64,000 bases of DNA from Albimonas sp963977235 (GTDB lineage Bacteria > Pseudomonadota > Alphaproteobacteria > Rhodobacterales > Rhodobacteraceae). The notes under the pieces are model-generated. The model saw nothing but the letters and a program-made list of their open reading frames with translations, made no database searches and had not been told where the DNA came from. Where the stretch lies: assembly GCF_963977235.1 (NCBI RefSeq), contig NZ_CAXBOD010000001.1, positions 310,001-374,000 of the forward strand. Direction: 5' to 3'. Below, piece after piece: positions 1-7,771 of this stretch. A program made the translations under genes and the position numbers. The number at the start of each line of letters is the position of its first letter. The stretch's first letter is position 1.

Positions 1-2
1 TG

Positions 3-1163
3 GTGGTGTTCTCGCTGATCTGCGGGGTGACCGGGATCGGCGACATCCGCGCGCTGGGGCGGGTCGGGGGCAAGAGCTTCGCGCTCTACCTGATGACCAC
101 GGCCATCGCCATCGCGGTGGCGATCTGCCTGGCGCTGCTGGTGGGGCCGGGGATCGGCTTCGACATGGCGGGCGTCGACACCTCGGGCATCTCGGCCAAG
201 GAGGCGCCCTCGGTCTGGGACGTGTTCGCGGGCATCGTGCCGACCAACCCCGTCGCCGCCTTCGCGCAGGGCGAGATGCTGCAGATCATCTTCTACGTGA
301 TCATCGTGGGCATCGCGGCGCTGATGCTGGGCGAGAAGTCCTCGGGCTTCGTGGCGGCGTGCGAGTACATGAACGAGCTGATGATGAAGGTCGTGCAGAT
401 CGTCATGGCCTTCGCGCCCATCGGCGTGTTCTGCCTGATCGCCAAGACCTTCGCCGAGCAGGGGATCGACCTGTTCCTGCCGGTGCTGGCCTATGTGCTG
501 ACGCTGACGGCGGCGCTGTTCATCCACCTGTTCGGCACGCTGATGCTGATCCTGCGGCTCCTCTCGGGGCTCAACCCGCTGGTGTTCATGCGCAAGCTGC
601 GGCCGGCGCAGGTGTTCGCCTTCTCGACCGCCTCCTCGAACGCCACCATCCCGGTGACCTACCGCTGCGTGACCGAGCGAATCGGGGCGGACCAGTCGGT
701 CGCCTCGTTCACCGTGCCCTTCGGCGCCACCATCAACATGGACGGCACCGCGATCATGCAGGGCGTGGCGACGGTGTTCCTAGCCAACGTCTACGGCATC
801 GATCTGGGGATCGGGGGCTATCTGACGGTGATCGCGATGGCGGTGCTGGCCTCGATCGGGACCGCGGGCGTGCCGGGCGTGGGGCTGGTGATGCTGACCA
901 TGGTGCTGGGCCAGGTGGGTCTGCCGATCGAGGGCATCGCCATCATCCTGGGCGTCGACCGGCTGATGGACATGATCCGCACGGCGGTGAACATCACCGG
1001 CGACGCGGTGGTCTCGACCGTGGTGGCCAAGGGCGAAGGCAAGCTCGACATGGCCGTGTTCAACGATCCCGACGCGGGGGTCATCGCCGACGGGCCGCTG
1101 ACCATCGACCCCGAGGCCGAGACCAGGCTGGCGGGCCTCGCCCACCCTCGCGCCGGGGAGTGA
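3..1163 (+). CDS. Dicarboxylate/amino acid:cation symporter (DAACS/SDF family), 5' truncated
   Basis: Inner-membrane secondary transporter that couples Na+ or H+ to uptake of C4-dicarboxylates or acidic amino acids. The visible 386 residues hold several hydrophobic segments and two family signatures. The serine-rich re-entrant loop FSTASSNATIPVT lies near fragment residue 207, and the substrate/cation site GATINMDGTAI near residue 241. A late NITGD motif is also present. Family members run about 420-470 residues, so roughly the first transmembrane segments lie outside the window; the GTG at position 3 is not the true start. The substrate cannot be told from sequence. Family assignment is secure. 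Confidence 0.93.
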   Translation: MVFSLICGVTGIGDIRALGRVGGKSFALYLMTTAIAIAVAICLALLVGPGIGFDMAGVDTSGISAKEAPSVWDVFAGIVPTNPVAAFAQGEMLQIIFYVIIVGIAALMLGEKSSGFVAACEYMNELMMKVVQIVMAFAPIGVFCLIAKTFAEQGIDLFLPVLAYVLTLTAALFIHLFGTLMLILRLLSGLNPLVFMRKLRPAQVFAFSTASSNATIPVTYRCVTERIGADQSVASFTVPFGATINMDGTAIMQGVATVFLANVYGIDLGIGGYLTVIAMAVLASIGTAGVPGVGLVMLTMVLGQVGLPIEGIAIILGVDRLMDMIRTAVNITGDAVVSTVVAKGEGKLDMAVFNDPDAGVIADGPLTIDPEAETRLAGLAHPRAGE

Positions 1164-1202
1164 GGCGGCGAGAGGGAAGGTCGCGCCGGGCGAAGTTATG
1201 AC

Positions 1203-1231
1203 TTGAACCGTATCTGAACGCTCACTACAAT
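1203..1231 (+). promoter_or_regulatory. Sigma-70-like promoter
   Basis: TTGAAC at 1203-1208 and TACAAT at 1226-1231 are separated by 17 bp. They sit about 65 bp upstream of the VPxPA-tailed protein gene in an AT-rich patch that stands out from the GC-rich surroundings. A small inverted repeat (ACAAT, six bases, ATTGT) overlaps the -10 box and could be an operator. This is inferred from consensus only. Confidence 0.6.
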
Positions 1232-1296
1232 TTTAACATTGTGTGTGGCGTCCGGCGGTTCGGAGGCTGCTTCGCTTACGCGTCCAAGAGGAATGC

Positions 1297-2160
1297 ATGA
1301 TGCTCTGTTCCGTCAAGACCGCCGCCGTTTCGGCGGCGATCGCTCTCGCCATGGCCGGTCCGGCCTCGGCCTACTCGCTCACGAACGGCGAACTGTCGGT
1401 AAACCAGCTGACGAACGGCGCGATCGACGCGTTCACCTTCGGTGAGGACTTCTACAACCCCGGCACCTCGCTCAGCGACTGGGGCCTGATGGACGAGACC
1501 GGCTTCGCCAGCGCCACCACCGAAGGCGGCGTCGGGACCGGGCTGGCCTTCGGGACGCAGACCGGCGTCGACTCCACCTCGGCGACGGCCGTGGGCACGT
1601 TCAACGGCGCGTGGTCGTTCACCCGCACCTTCGTGCTCGACCCTGTCGAGCCCCTGCTGACCGTGATCCTCGAAGTCACCCGCACCGCTGCGGGCTCGGG
1701 CTCGATCACGATGTTCGAGACGGCCGATCCCGATCAGGGCGGCTCGTCCTCCACCACCAACGACGTGCTCACGCAGGGCGGCCTGACCGTGGCCCAGGCG
1801 ATCGGCGACAACGGTCGGACCGCCGCGTTCGCAACCGGGGGGAGCCTGGTCGGGTTCGGCGGCTACAGCTTCGGGCTTGGCATCACCTCCGAGAGCGAGC
1901 TGGTCGGTTTCCTGTCCTCGCCCTTCGATCCGGACGGCGATTACGACGACGTCGGCTTCGCCGCGGCGCTGACGGCGACGCTGGCCCAGGGCGAGTCGGC
2001 GACCCTGACGACCTGGTGGTCGGCCGGGGAAAACGCGGCGGACGCGCTCGCGGCCCTGCCCGACATCGAGGCGTCGCCGGTTCCGGTTCCCGCCGCCGCG
2101 CCGCTGCTGGCCGGCGCGCTGGGGGCCCTTGCGCTGCTGCGCCGCCGCCGCCGCGGCTGA
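1297..2160 (+). CDS. Exported protein with VPxPA-type C-terminal sorting tail
   Basis: A 287-residue protein of unknown function. The chosen ATG (1297, with ATG also at 1300) follows AAGAGGAA; the longer open frame from 1243 lacks such a site. Residues 1-24 form a signal peptide ending in PASA. The body is rich in Gly, Thr and Ser, like surface or adhesin-type beta proteins. The C-terminus has VPVPAAAP, a hydrophobic stretch and RRRRR, which matches the VPLPA-CTERM tripartite signal processed by exosortase-type enzymes in Rhodobacterales. No exosortase gene lies nearby. The gene is monocistronic, with its own promoter and a strong terminator. Tail assignment is good; function is unknown. Confidence 0.8.
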   Translation: MMLCSVKTAAVSAAIALAMAGPASAYSLTNGELSVNQLTNGAIDAFTFGEDFYNPGTSLSDWGLMDETGFASATTEGGVGTGLAFGTQTGVDSTSATAVGTFNGAWSFTRTFVLDPVEPLLTVILEVTRTAAGSGSITMFETADPDQGGSSSTTNDVLTQGGLTVAQAIGDNGRTAAFATGGSLVGFGGYSFGLGITSESELVGFLSSPFDPDGDYDDVGFAAALTATLAQGESATLTTWWSAGENAADALAALPDIEASPVPVPAAAPLLAGALGALALLRRRRRG

Positions 2161-2190
2161 GGCCGCCGGCCCGCCGTTGCGTTGCAGGAG

Positions 2191-2220
2191 AAACGCCGCC
2201 GGAGCTTCCGGCGGCGTTTT
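2191..2220 (+). terminator. Rho-independent terminator
   Basis: A perfect 12-bp stem (AACGCCGCCGGA / TCCGGCGGCGTT) with a 3-nt loop is followed by TTTT. It lies 31 bp after the VPxPA-protein stop codon and 46 bp from the end of the convergent rnhA gene. Confidence 0.88.
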
Positions 2221-2265
2221 GCGTTCCGGGGCGAGGTCGTGCGGCCGGCCTGGCGGCGCGGCCGC

Positions 2266-2757
2266 TCAGCGGGCGCCGGCGGGTTTGCGCGAGGGCTTGG
2301 CCCGGGCCGGCTTGAACGGGGCCATGCCGGCGCGGGCCAGCGCGTCGGCGCGCTCGTTCTCCTCGTGGCCGGCGTGGCCCTTGACCCATTTCCAGGTCAC
2401 CTGATGGGCGGCCTGCGCCGCGTCGAGGCGCCGCCACAGGTCCTCGTTCTTCACCGGCGCCTTGGAGGCGGTCTTCCAGCCGTTGCGCTTCCAGCCGTGG
2501 ATCCAGCCGGTCACCCCGCCCTTCACGTAGTTCGAGTCGGTCACCACCGTGATCTGCGTCGGCCGGCCCAGCGCCTCGAGCGCGGAGATCGCGGCCATCA
2601 GTTCCATGCGGTTGTTGGTGGTGTCGGCCTCGCCGCCCGAGAGCTCGCGCTCGCGAACCACTGCGCCGTCCTGCACGGCGACCAGAAGGGCGCCCCAGCC
2701 GCCGGGGCCGGGGTTCCCCGAGCAGGCGCCGTCGGTGTAGGCGAAGAACTCGGCCAT
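2266..2757 (-). CDS. rnhA: Ribonuclease HI
   Basis: Cytoplasmic endonuclease that removes RNA from RNA:DNA hybrids (R-loops, Okazaki primers). The 163-residue length fits the family (about 150-160). The metal-binding carboxylates are all visible: D9 (YTDGACSGNPG), E52 (NNRMELMAAI), D74 (VVTDSNYV) and D138 (NERADALA), plus H128 in KGHAGHEENE. The C-terminus carries a short basic Lys/Arg/Pro tail beyond the core. The ATG lies 2 bp after the lysE stop, making this the last gene of the ispH-methyltransferase-lysE-rnhA operon, and expression is probably coupled to the upstream genes. Confidence 0.96.
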   Translation of the reverse strand: MAEFFAYTDGACSGNPGPGGWGALLVAVQDGAVVRERELSGGEADTTNNRMELMAAISALEALGRPTQITVVTDSNYVKGGVTGWIHGWKRNGWKTASKAPVKNEDLWRRLDAAQAAHQVTWKWVKGHAGHEENERADALARAGMAPFKPARAKPSRKPAGAR

Positions 2758-2759
2758 GC

Positions 2760-3371
2760 TCAGCGCTCCGTCAGGGCGAGGCGCAGGCCGAGGCCCGCGA
2801 AACAGGCCGCAAAGGCGCGGCGCATCCAGCGCATCGCGGCCTCGGAGGCGAGGATCCAGTCGCGCGCGCGGGCCGCGAACAGGCCGTAGATCGCAAAGAC
2901 CAGCGCCGTCAGGCCGGTGAACACCAGGCCTAGCACGCCCATCTGCGCGGTGGCTCCGGGGCCCGGCTGCACGAACTGGGGCAGGAAGGCCGCGAAGAAG
3001 ATCGCGAGCTTGGGGTTCAGCAGGTTGATCAGCACCCCGCGGATGGCGATGCGGCGCAGGCCCCGCTCGGCCACCTCTGTCGGGGCGCAGAGGCCGCCGC
3101 CCTCCCGCCAGGTCGCCCAGGCCATCCACAGAAGGAACGCGACGCCCGCGATCTTCACGCCCTGGAACAGCACCGCCGAGGCGTGCAGCACCGCCGCCAG
3201 CCCCGCCAGCGCCGCGGCGAGATGCACCAGAACCGCCACGGTGCAGCCCGCCACCGCGGCCAGCGCCGCCATCCGCCCGCGCCCGAGCCCGCAGGACAGC
3301 GTGTAGATCGCCCCCGTGCCGGGGATCGCCACCACCACCAGCGCGGTCAGCAGGAATTCGAGCGTGATCAT
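2760..3371 (-). CDS. LysE/RhtB family amino acid exporter
   Basis: A 203-residue inner-membrane efflux protein. Several hydrophobic helices are visible, and the N-terminal region (LLTALVVVAIPGTGAIYTLSCGLGRG) carries the family-typical proline-glycine pattern after the first helix. Members export homoserine, threonine, lysine or related metabolites; the substrate here is not predictable. Its ATG overlaps the methyltransferase stop (ATGA at 3368-3371), and rnhA follows 2 bp after its own stop, so it lies inside a tightly coupled operon. Confidence 0.9.
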   Translation of the reverse strand: MITLEFLLTALVVVAIPGTGAIYTLSCGLGRGRMAALAAVAGCTVAVLVHLAAALAGLAAVLHASAVLFQGVKIAGVAFLLWMAWATWREGGGLCAPTEVAERGLRRIAIRGVLINLLNPKLAIFFAAFLPQFVQPGPGATAQMGVLGLVFTGLTALVFAIYGLFAARARDWILASEAAMRWMRRAFAACFAGLGLRLALTER

Positions 3372-4030
3372 GCGGTCTCTCCGGCGCGGCGGGCGAAGGC
3401 GGTCAGGATCCCGGTCTCCGCGCCGTCGCGGCCGACGCTGCGGCTGGTCGAGATCTCGATCCCCGCGAAGCCGCAGGCGGACAGCAGGGCGCGCAGCCGG
3501 GTCTCGCGGATGTAGGAATAGCGGCGGCCGAGGCGGTCGCGGGACTCGCCCTCGCCCTCCTTCAGGCCGAGGAACAGCAGTCCGTGGGGCCGAAGCGCGC
3601 GGGCGACGCGCCCCAGCACCTCCGGCCAGGCGGCGAGCGGCGCGTGCAGGAGGGAGAAGCTGACCCAGGCGCCGTCGAAGGCGGCGGTCTCGTCCAGCGT
3701 CTCGAAGCGGCCGACCTCGGCCGGCACGCCGCGGGCGCGGGCCTGGGCGGCCAGCCCCGCCGAGGCGTCGATGGCGCGCACCGTGCAGCCCGCCTGCATC
3801 ATCGCGGCCGCCGCATGGCCCGCGCCGCAGCCGAGGTCGAGCACCCGCGCGCCCTCGGGCAGGGCTGCGAGGAACCGGGCGAGCGTGCCGTCCTCGCCGC
3901 CGGCGAAGGGGCGGGACCAGGCGTCGTAGTCGGCCGCGTTGCCGTCGTACCAGGCCAGCGTGTCGGCGTCCCCGGTGACGGTCGGCGCGGTTGCGGCGCC
4001 GGGGGCGGGCGCCGCCTCGGCCCCGCTCAC
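3368..4030 (-). CDS. Class I SAM-dependent methyltransferase
   Basis: A 220-residue cytosolic methyltransferase. SAM-binding motif I is VLDLGCGAGH near residues 63-72, and the acidic residue ending strand 2 is in AIDAS. A post-II segment (FDGAWVSFSLLHA) and a post-motif segment (LRPHGLLFLGLKEG) complete the Rossmann fold. The substrate is unknown. The GTG start overlaps the ispH stop (GTGA, 4027-4030), and the frame extends open upstream only as a shadow of ispH. The gene is the second of a four-gene operon; its position after ispH gives no clear functional clue. Confidence 0.87.
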   Translation of the reverse strand: MSGAEAAPAPGAATAPTVTGDADTLAWYDGNAADYDAWSRPFAGGEDGTLARFLAALPEGARVLDLGCGAGHAAAAMMQAGCTVRAIDASAGLAAQARARGVPAEVGRFETLDETAAFDGAWVSFSLLHAPLAAWPEVLGRVARALRPHGLLFLGLKEGEGESRDRLGRRYSYIRETRLRALLSACGFAGIEISTSRSVGRDGAETGILTAFARRAGETA

Positions 4031-5001
4031 GCGGCGTCGCCCGTGGGCTGGCGCAGGATGCGGGGGGGCTTGAACTCGACCCGCTCGACGGCGGTCTCGA
4101 CCAGTTCGACGGTGACGGTGTGGCGGGCGCGGAAGGCGTCGATCACCTCCTCGACCAGCACCTCGGGCGCGCTGGCGCCGGCGGTGACGCCGACCGAGGT
4201 GATCCCCGCGATCGCGCGCCAGTCGATGTCGGCGGCCCGCTGGACGAGCTGGGAATAGGCGCAGCCGGACTTCTTGCCCACCTCCACCAGCCGCTTGGAG
4301 TTCGAGGAGTTCGGCGCCCCGATCACCAGCAGCGCCTCGATCTGCGGGGCCATCGCCTTCACCGCCTCCTGGCGGTTGGTGGTGGCGTAGCAGATGTCTT
4401 CCTTGTGGGGGCCCTGGATGGCGGGGAACTTCGCCTTCAGCGCCGCCGCGATCTCGGCCGTGTCGTCGAGGCTGAGCGTCGTCTGGGTGACGTAGGCCAG
4501 CCGCTCGGGGTCGCGCGGGGCGAGGGTCGCGACGTCGGCCACCGTCTCGACCAGCAGCACCTCGCCCTCGGGAAGCTGGCCCATGGTGCCCACCGTCTCG
4601 GGGTGGCCGGCGTGGCCGATCATCACGATCTGCAGGCCCTTGGCGGCGTGGCGCTCGGCCTCGATGTGCACTTTCGAGACCAGCGGGCAGGTCGCGTCCA
4701 CGAACAGCATCTGGCGGGCCGAGGCGGCCTCGGGCACCGATTTGGGCACGCCGTGGGCCGAGAACACCACGGGGCGGTCGTCGGGACACTCGTCCAGCTC
4801 CTCGACGAAGACGGCGCCCTTCTCGCGCAGCCCGTCGACGACATAGCGGTTGTGCACGATCTCATGGCGCACGTAGACGGGCGCGCCCCATTTTTCGAGC
4901 GCCATCTCGACGATCTTGATCGCCCGGTCGACGCCCGCGCAGAAGCCGCGCGGGGCGGCGAGGCGAATGGTCAGCGGGGGCAATTCGGGGGTCGGGGACA
5001 T
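4027..5001 (-). CDS. ispH: 4-hydroxy-3-methylbut-2-enyl diphosphate reductase
   Basis: Last enzyme of the MEP isoprenoid pathway; it reduces HMBPP to IPP and DMAPP with a [4Fe-4S] cluster. The three cluster cysteines are at C21 (GFCAGVDRA), C105 (DATCPLVSK) and C204 (EDICYATTN). The substrate-binding segment GAPNSSNSKRL is also present. Length is 324 residues, normal for IspH. The ATG at 5001 is preferred over in-frame ATGs at 5013 and 5043 because GGAGG lies 5-6 bp upstream of it. It heads the operon with the methyltransferase, lysE and rnhA. Confidence 0.96.
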   Translation of the reverse strand: MSPTPELPPLTIRLAAPRGFCAGVDRAIKIVEMALEKWGAPVYVRHEIVHNRYVVDGLREKGAVFVEELDECPDDRPVVFSAHGVPKSVPEAASARQMLFVDATCPLVSKVHIEAERHAAKGLQIVMIGHAGHPETVGTMGQLPEGEVLLVETVADVATLAPRDPERLAYVTQTTLSLDDTAEIAAALKAKFPAIQGPHKEDICYATTNRQEAVKAMAPQIEALLVIGAPNSSNSKRLVEVGKKSGCAYSQLVQRAADIDWRAIAGITSVGVTAGASAPEVLVEEVIDAFRARHTVTVELVETAVERVEFKPPRILRQPTGDAA

Positions 5002-5206
5002 CTCGGCCTCCATCCGGCCGCGCACGTCGCGGCCCTTGGCCAAGACCTACGCGCGCGCGCCGGCGTCTTCAATGTCTTCAACCGCGCCGCTTCGTCTCCC
5101 CGACGTCTCCCCGACGCGGGGGGGAAAGCGGCGCGCGCAGTTGCGCCCGTGGGGCGCGGGCGCCACGCTTCGCGCGAACCGCCCCCAAGGGCGACGGGAG
5201 GAACAC

Positions 5207-5842
5207 ATGATCGTCATTCACCACCTGGGCGTCTCCCAGTCGGACCGCGTCGTCTGGCTGATGGAGGAGCTGGGCCTGCCCTACGAGCTTCGCTGGCACG
5301 ACCGCGGGCCGGACTTCCTGGCGCCCGACAGCTACCGGGCCCTGCACCCCGCCGCCACCGCCCCGGTGATCGAGGACGGCGAGCGGGTGCTGACCGAATC
5401 CGCGGTGATCCTCGAGCATATCTGCCACCGCCACGCCGGGGGCCGCCTGACGGTGGGACCGGCGGCGGAGACCTACACCGACTACCTCTACTGGATGCAT
5501 TTCAACGCCTCGATGCTGGGGGTGTATTTCACCCGCGGGGCGCTGGCCTCGGGCGCCTCGGGCACGCGGGCCGAGCGGCTGGGGACCGTCATCGCCCGGC
5601 GCGAGGCCGGCGCGATGGCCTATCTCGAGCAGACGCTGGCCGACCGGGACTGGCTGGCGGGGCCCGAGTTCACCTGCGCCGACATCATGTGCGCCTTCGG
5701 CCTGTCGCCGGGCTCGCGCTATGTGTCGATCCCGATCGAGGACACCCCGAACGCCGCCGCCTGGCTGGAGCGGATCCGCGCGCGCCCCGCCTACCAGCGC
5801 GCCCAGGCGATCGCCGGCCCCAAGGCGCCCCGCCCCGCCTGA
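5207..5842 (+). CDS. Glutathione S-transferase family protein
   Basis: A 211-residue two-domain GST. The N-terminal thioredoxin-like domain (residues 1-80) includes the glutathione gamma-glutamyl contact region VLTESAVILEHI. The alpha-helical C-domain carries ADIMCAFGL, the usual N-capping/hydrophobic-staple region. A GGGAGG ribosome site sits 5 bp before the ATG. The substrate is unknown; family roles include detoxification and stress response. It is monocistronic and divergent from ispH, sharing an upstream region of about 200 bp. Confidence 0.9.
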   Translation: MIVIHHLGVSQSDRVVWLMEELGLPYELRWHDRGPDFLAPDSYRALHPAATAPVIEDGERVLTESAVILEHICHRHAGGRLTVGPAAETYTDYLYWMHFNASMLGVYFTRGALASGASGTRAERLGTVIARREAGAMAYLEQTLADRDWLAGPEFTCADIMCAFGLSPGSRYVSIPIEDTPNAAAWLERIRARPAYQRAQAIAGPKAPRPA

Positions 5843-6236
5843 AGGCGGTTGACTGCGCCGCCCCCCTGAGGGCGGTTGACTGCGCGGGAATACCTGAGCG
5901 CGCCGCCTGCGCCGCCCTGCCGGAGCGCGCCCGCCGGGCCGGGCCGCCCCTCGCGGTCCGGCTGATCCTGCGCGGGAAACGGCCACCCGGGCGCGCGCCC
6001 CGGGCTTGACCCGGGGCCTCCCGCCCCGCCGTCGCCGGCGCCGACGGCGGGGTCTCGCCCCGCCCTCCCGCAACGGCGCCGCGGCCCGGCAGGCGGAAAG
6101 CGCGCCTCGGGGCGACGGAACCGCCTCCCCGGCCCGTGACAGGTTGCGCCGGCCCTCGGGCTCGCTCCGCGGGGCCTGGCGCGCTAGACCTTTTCATTGC
6201 CGGGCGCGAACCGCGGCCGGACGGACGGGAGAGCCC
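5843..6236. other. Gene-free interval with repeats
   Basis: About 390 bp between the GST gene and the efflux adaptor. It holds a 15-bp direct repeat (GGCGGTTGACTGCGC at 5844-5858 and 5871-5885) and one copy of a dispersed palindrome at 5992-6020. No convincing ORF is seen. The adaptor promoter presumably lies near 6180-6236. Confidence 0.6.
5992..6020 (-). repeat. Dispersed GC palindrome, copy 1
   Basis: GCCCCGGG and CCCGGGGC flank CTTGA in a perfect 8-bp stem, extended by CGCGCG on one side and CTC on the other. The reverse complement matches copies at 27902, 40357 and 60355. Confidence 0.8.
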
Positions 6237-7766
6237 ATGCGCTTCGTGATGCGCAGCCTGACGGGACTGGTCCTCTTCGCCCTCGCGGCGGGGCTGATCG
6301 CCAACGGCGTCTGGCGGCTGAGCCTCGCCCGGCAGGAGGCCGCGGAGGCCCCCGCCCCCCGCGGCCCCTCGGCTGAGCGGGTGTTCGCGGTCGAGGTCGC
6401 CATCCCCCGCCGCCAGGACGTGGCCCCCACCCTGACCGCCTATGGCGAGATCGTCTCCGCCCGGCGCCTGGAGCTGCGCCCCGCGCTCGCCGGCCGCCTG
6501 AGCGAGCTGTCGCCCGCCTTCGTCGACGGCGGCGCGGTGCGGGCCGGCGAGCTGCTGTTCCGCCTCGACCCCGCCGACGCCGAATCCGCCCTGCGCCGGG
6601 CCGAGATCGCGCTGGCCGAGACCGAGACCGACCGCCTGGCTTCGATCCGCACCGCCGAGCTGGCCGAGATGGACCTCGAGGCCTCCGAGGAGCGGGTGCG
6701 CCTGCAGCAACAGGCGCTCGACCGCCAGCGGGGGCTGGCCGAGCGGCTGGTCGGCTCCACCGCCGCCGTCGAGACGGCCGAGCTGAACCTCGCGGTCGCC
6801 CGCCAGACCCGGATCGACGCGCAGCAGGCGCTGTCCGCGGCGCGCACGGCCTCGGAGATGAACGCCACCGCCCTGCGCCGCGCGCGGCTCGAGCTCGACG
6901 ACGCCCGCCGCGCGCTGGCCGACACCGAGGTCCGCGCCCCGTTCGACGGTCTGCTCAGCGCGCCCGCCGCCGTGCTGGGCCGCCAGGTCGCGGCCAACGA
7001 GAAGCTGGGCGACCTGATCGACCCGACCCGGCTCGAGGCCGCGGTCCGCGTCTCGAACGCCGAATACGCGCGCCTGCTGGACGACGCCGGCGGCCTGCGC
7101 GAGCTGAGCGCCGAGGTTCGCCTCGAGCTGGGCGAGCTCGACGCCGCGGCGCCCGCTCGCCTGGTGCGCGCCGCCGCCGCCACCGGCGAGGCGCGCACCG
7201 GCCGCACCCTGTTCCTGCGCCTCGACGCCGCCGCCGGCGACCTGTTCCGCGAGGGCGATTTCGTCGCCGCCCAGATCCGCGAGCCGGTGCTGGAGGGCGT
7301 CGCCGTGATCCCCGCGGCCGCTTCCGACGAGGACGGCCGGGTGCTGGTGGTGGACGCCGACGACCGTCTGCGCGAGCGCCAGGTCCGCATCCTGCGCCGC
7401 ACCGGCGAAACCCTGACCGTCGCCGAGGCCCCCTTCGGCGAACGCATGGTGACGATCCGCAAGCCCCAGCTCGGGGCCGGCGCCCGCGCCCGCATCGTCG
7501 CGACCGGCGAGGAGGCCCTGCGCGCCGCCGAGGCCGCCGGCCAGCCTGTGCCCGGCGGCGTCTCGAACCTCGCGGCGCCCTCGGGCGAGGAGATGCTGCT
7601 GCTCTCGCCCGAGCGGGCCGAGGCGCTGCGCGACCGCGTCCGGGCCTCCGACCTCGCCCCGGCCGAGCGCGACCGCCTGCTGGACCGTCTGCAGACCCAG
7701 CGCGCGCCCCGCGGGCTGGTCGAACGGCTGGAGGGCGAGCAGGCCCCCGCCACATCGGGCGGCTGA
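6237..7766 (+). CDS. RND efflux periplasmic adaptor (membrane fusion protein)
   Basis: A 509-residue adaptor of the HlyD/AcrA type that bridges an RND pump and an outer-membrane channel. Residues about 9-25 form an N-terminal membrane anchor. A lipoyl-like domain (AYGEIVSARRLELRPALAG) and a barrel motif (VRAPFDGLLSAPAAVLG) flank a long helical hairpin rich in Ala, Arg and Glu (about residues 105-230). The C-terminal 60 residues are an extra Arg/Glu-rich helical tail beyond the usual length of about 400. The ATG follows GGGAGAG. The RND gene starts 5 bp downstream. No TolC-like gene is present. Confidence 0.88.
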   Translation: MRFVMRSLTGLVLFALAAGLIANGVWRLSLARQEAAEAPAPRGPSAERVFAVEVAIPRRQDVAPTLTAYGEIVSARRLELRPALAGRLSELSPAFVDGGAVRAGELLFRLDPADAESALRRAEIALAETETDRLASIRTAELAEMDLEASEERVRLQQQALDRQRGLAERLVGSTAAVETAELNLAVARQTRIDAQQALSAARTASEMNATALRRARLELDDARRALADTEVRAPFDGLLSAPAAVLGRQVAANEKLGDLIDPTRLEAAVRVSNAEYARLLDDAGGLRELSAEVRLELGELDAAAPARLVRAAAATGEARTGRTLFLRLDAAAGDLFREGDFVAAQIREPVLEGVAVIPAAASDEDGRVLVVDADDRLRERQVRILRRTGETLTVAEAPFGERMVTIRKPQLGAGARARIVATGEEALRAAEAAGQPVPGGVSNLAAPSGEEMLLLSPERAEALRDRVRASDLAPAERDRLLDRLQTQRAPRGLVERLEGEQAPATSGG

Positions 7767-7771
7767 GGCGG

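Noticed and set aside
3991..6009. A 672-codon plus-strand frame opposite ispH
   Set aside because: It runs antisense to ispH and the methyltransferase and then through GST in a different frame; no domain recognised.
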